Source: an uncultured Acetatifactor sp.
GTDB taxonomy: Bacteria > Bacillota > Clostridia > Lachnospirales > Lachnospiraceae
DNA length: 21,810 nucleotides
Assembly (NCBI GenBank): GCA_910584435.1
Contig: CAJUAP010000031.1
Location: 1,690 to 23,499, forward strand
Direction: 5' to 3'
In this document: positions 21,634-21,810 of the stretch, piece after piece
How the letters are laid out: the number at the start of each line of letters is the position of its first letter
Position numbering within the stretch: the first letter of the stretch is position 1
The notes under the pieces: generated by a model
What the model was told of the DNA's origin: nothing
Databases searched by the model: none
What the model saw: the letters and a program-made list of their open reading frames with translations, nothing else
Translations under genes and position numbers: made by a program

Positions 21634-21810
21634 AGTTTTGTTCATTTGTGCGGTATGATGGGAAGCATTGGAAAAGGATTATGCAGAGAACAGTGCGGAG
21701 GAAAAGTAAATTGTGGGGAACAGCGGATGCGGAAAAGGAATGTGAGATGAACAGTGGGGAAGAGAGGGAAGGCGTGGGAAACAGTGGATACAGAAAAGGA
21801 AGCTGTGGAG
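21634..21810 (+). repeat. Purine-rich degenerate repeats after the spike gene, to the window edge
   Basis: The last 177 bases contain no gene I can support. CAGCGGATGCGGAAAAGGAA near 21721-21740 recurs in changed form (CAGTGGATACAGAAAAGGAA) about 62 bp later, with related GAACAGTG fragments between. A frame from ATG 21680 stays open to the window edge (43 codons), but its sequence is that of the repeat. This is probably another tandem array behind a stop codon, followed by the next eCIS gene outside the window. Confidence 0.5.

Noticed and set aside
12193..21810. Prophage, R-type pyocin or type VI secretion system
   Set aside because: No head, portal, terminase, lysis or integrase genes are seen, and no TssJLM membrane complex or ClpV. 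DUF4255, DUF4280, DUF6760 and Pvc7-like genes together indicate an eCIS. The unseen downstream part could still alter this.
21680..21810. Start of a next gene running off the window
   Set aside because: The frame is open for 43 codons, but it consists of degenerate repeat sequence and has only a weak ribosome site, so I cannot support it.

Overview
The window looks like a chromosomal stretch from a gut-type Clostridia bacterium, probably Lachnospiraceae. This is inferred from strong AGGAGG-type ribosome sites, moderate GC, the glutamate dehydrogenase type and the overall gene content; no rRNA, tRNA or other taxonomic marker is present. Every gene I accept lies on the + strand.

Left part (1-11682), mostly housekeeping genes: a duplicated palindromic repeat; a small helical protein of unknown role; glutamate dehydrogenase (gdhA) with its own promoter and a terminator set inside a large nested inverted repeat; a decayed DUF262 / P-loop ATPase / DUF4160-like cluster that resembles a degraded defence module (a frameshift at an A7 run, then a truncated ATPase); a membrane diguanylate cyclase with an extracellular substrate-binding-protein-like sensor; an RNase H with a viroplasmin domain; an RluF-type pseudouridine synthase; NAD-dependent DNA ligase; and a MetA-type homoserine acyltransferase whose active site predicts acetyl-CoA rather than succinyl-CoA.

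Middle (11683-12192): about 510 bases without a gene. It holds a nine-unit 16-bp tandem array, a strong terminator, and a 20-bp perfect palindrome lying between the -35 and -10 of a candidate promoter.

Right part (12193 to the window end): the first half of an extracellular-type contractile injection system (eCIS; Afp/PVC-like, evolved from a phage tail). In order: a large protein with a YYPGKLL N-terminal motif, a DUF4255 cap/terminator protein, a DUF4280 PAAR-like tip, sheath, inner tube, a tail-assembly protein with a CxxC pair, a 58-residue DUF6760 protein, a second tube-family protein, a charged helical protein, a Pvc7/Afp7-like tube/baseplate protein, a gpD-like hub, and a separate gp5-like spike. 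Baseplate gp25, gpJ-like proteins, tape measure, fibre, AAA+ ATPase and effectors are not in the window and would be expected downstream. No capsid, portal or terminase is present, so this is not a complete prophage.

A recurring pattern is short tandem arrays (16-, 18-, 21-, 22- and 44-bp units) at or just 3' of stop codons, including within the eCIS operon. A further in-frame 42-bp array lies inside the RNase H gene.
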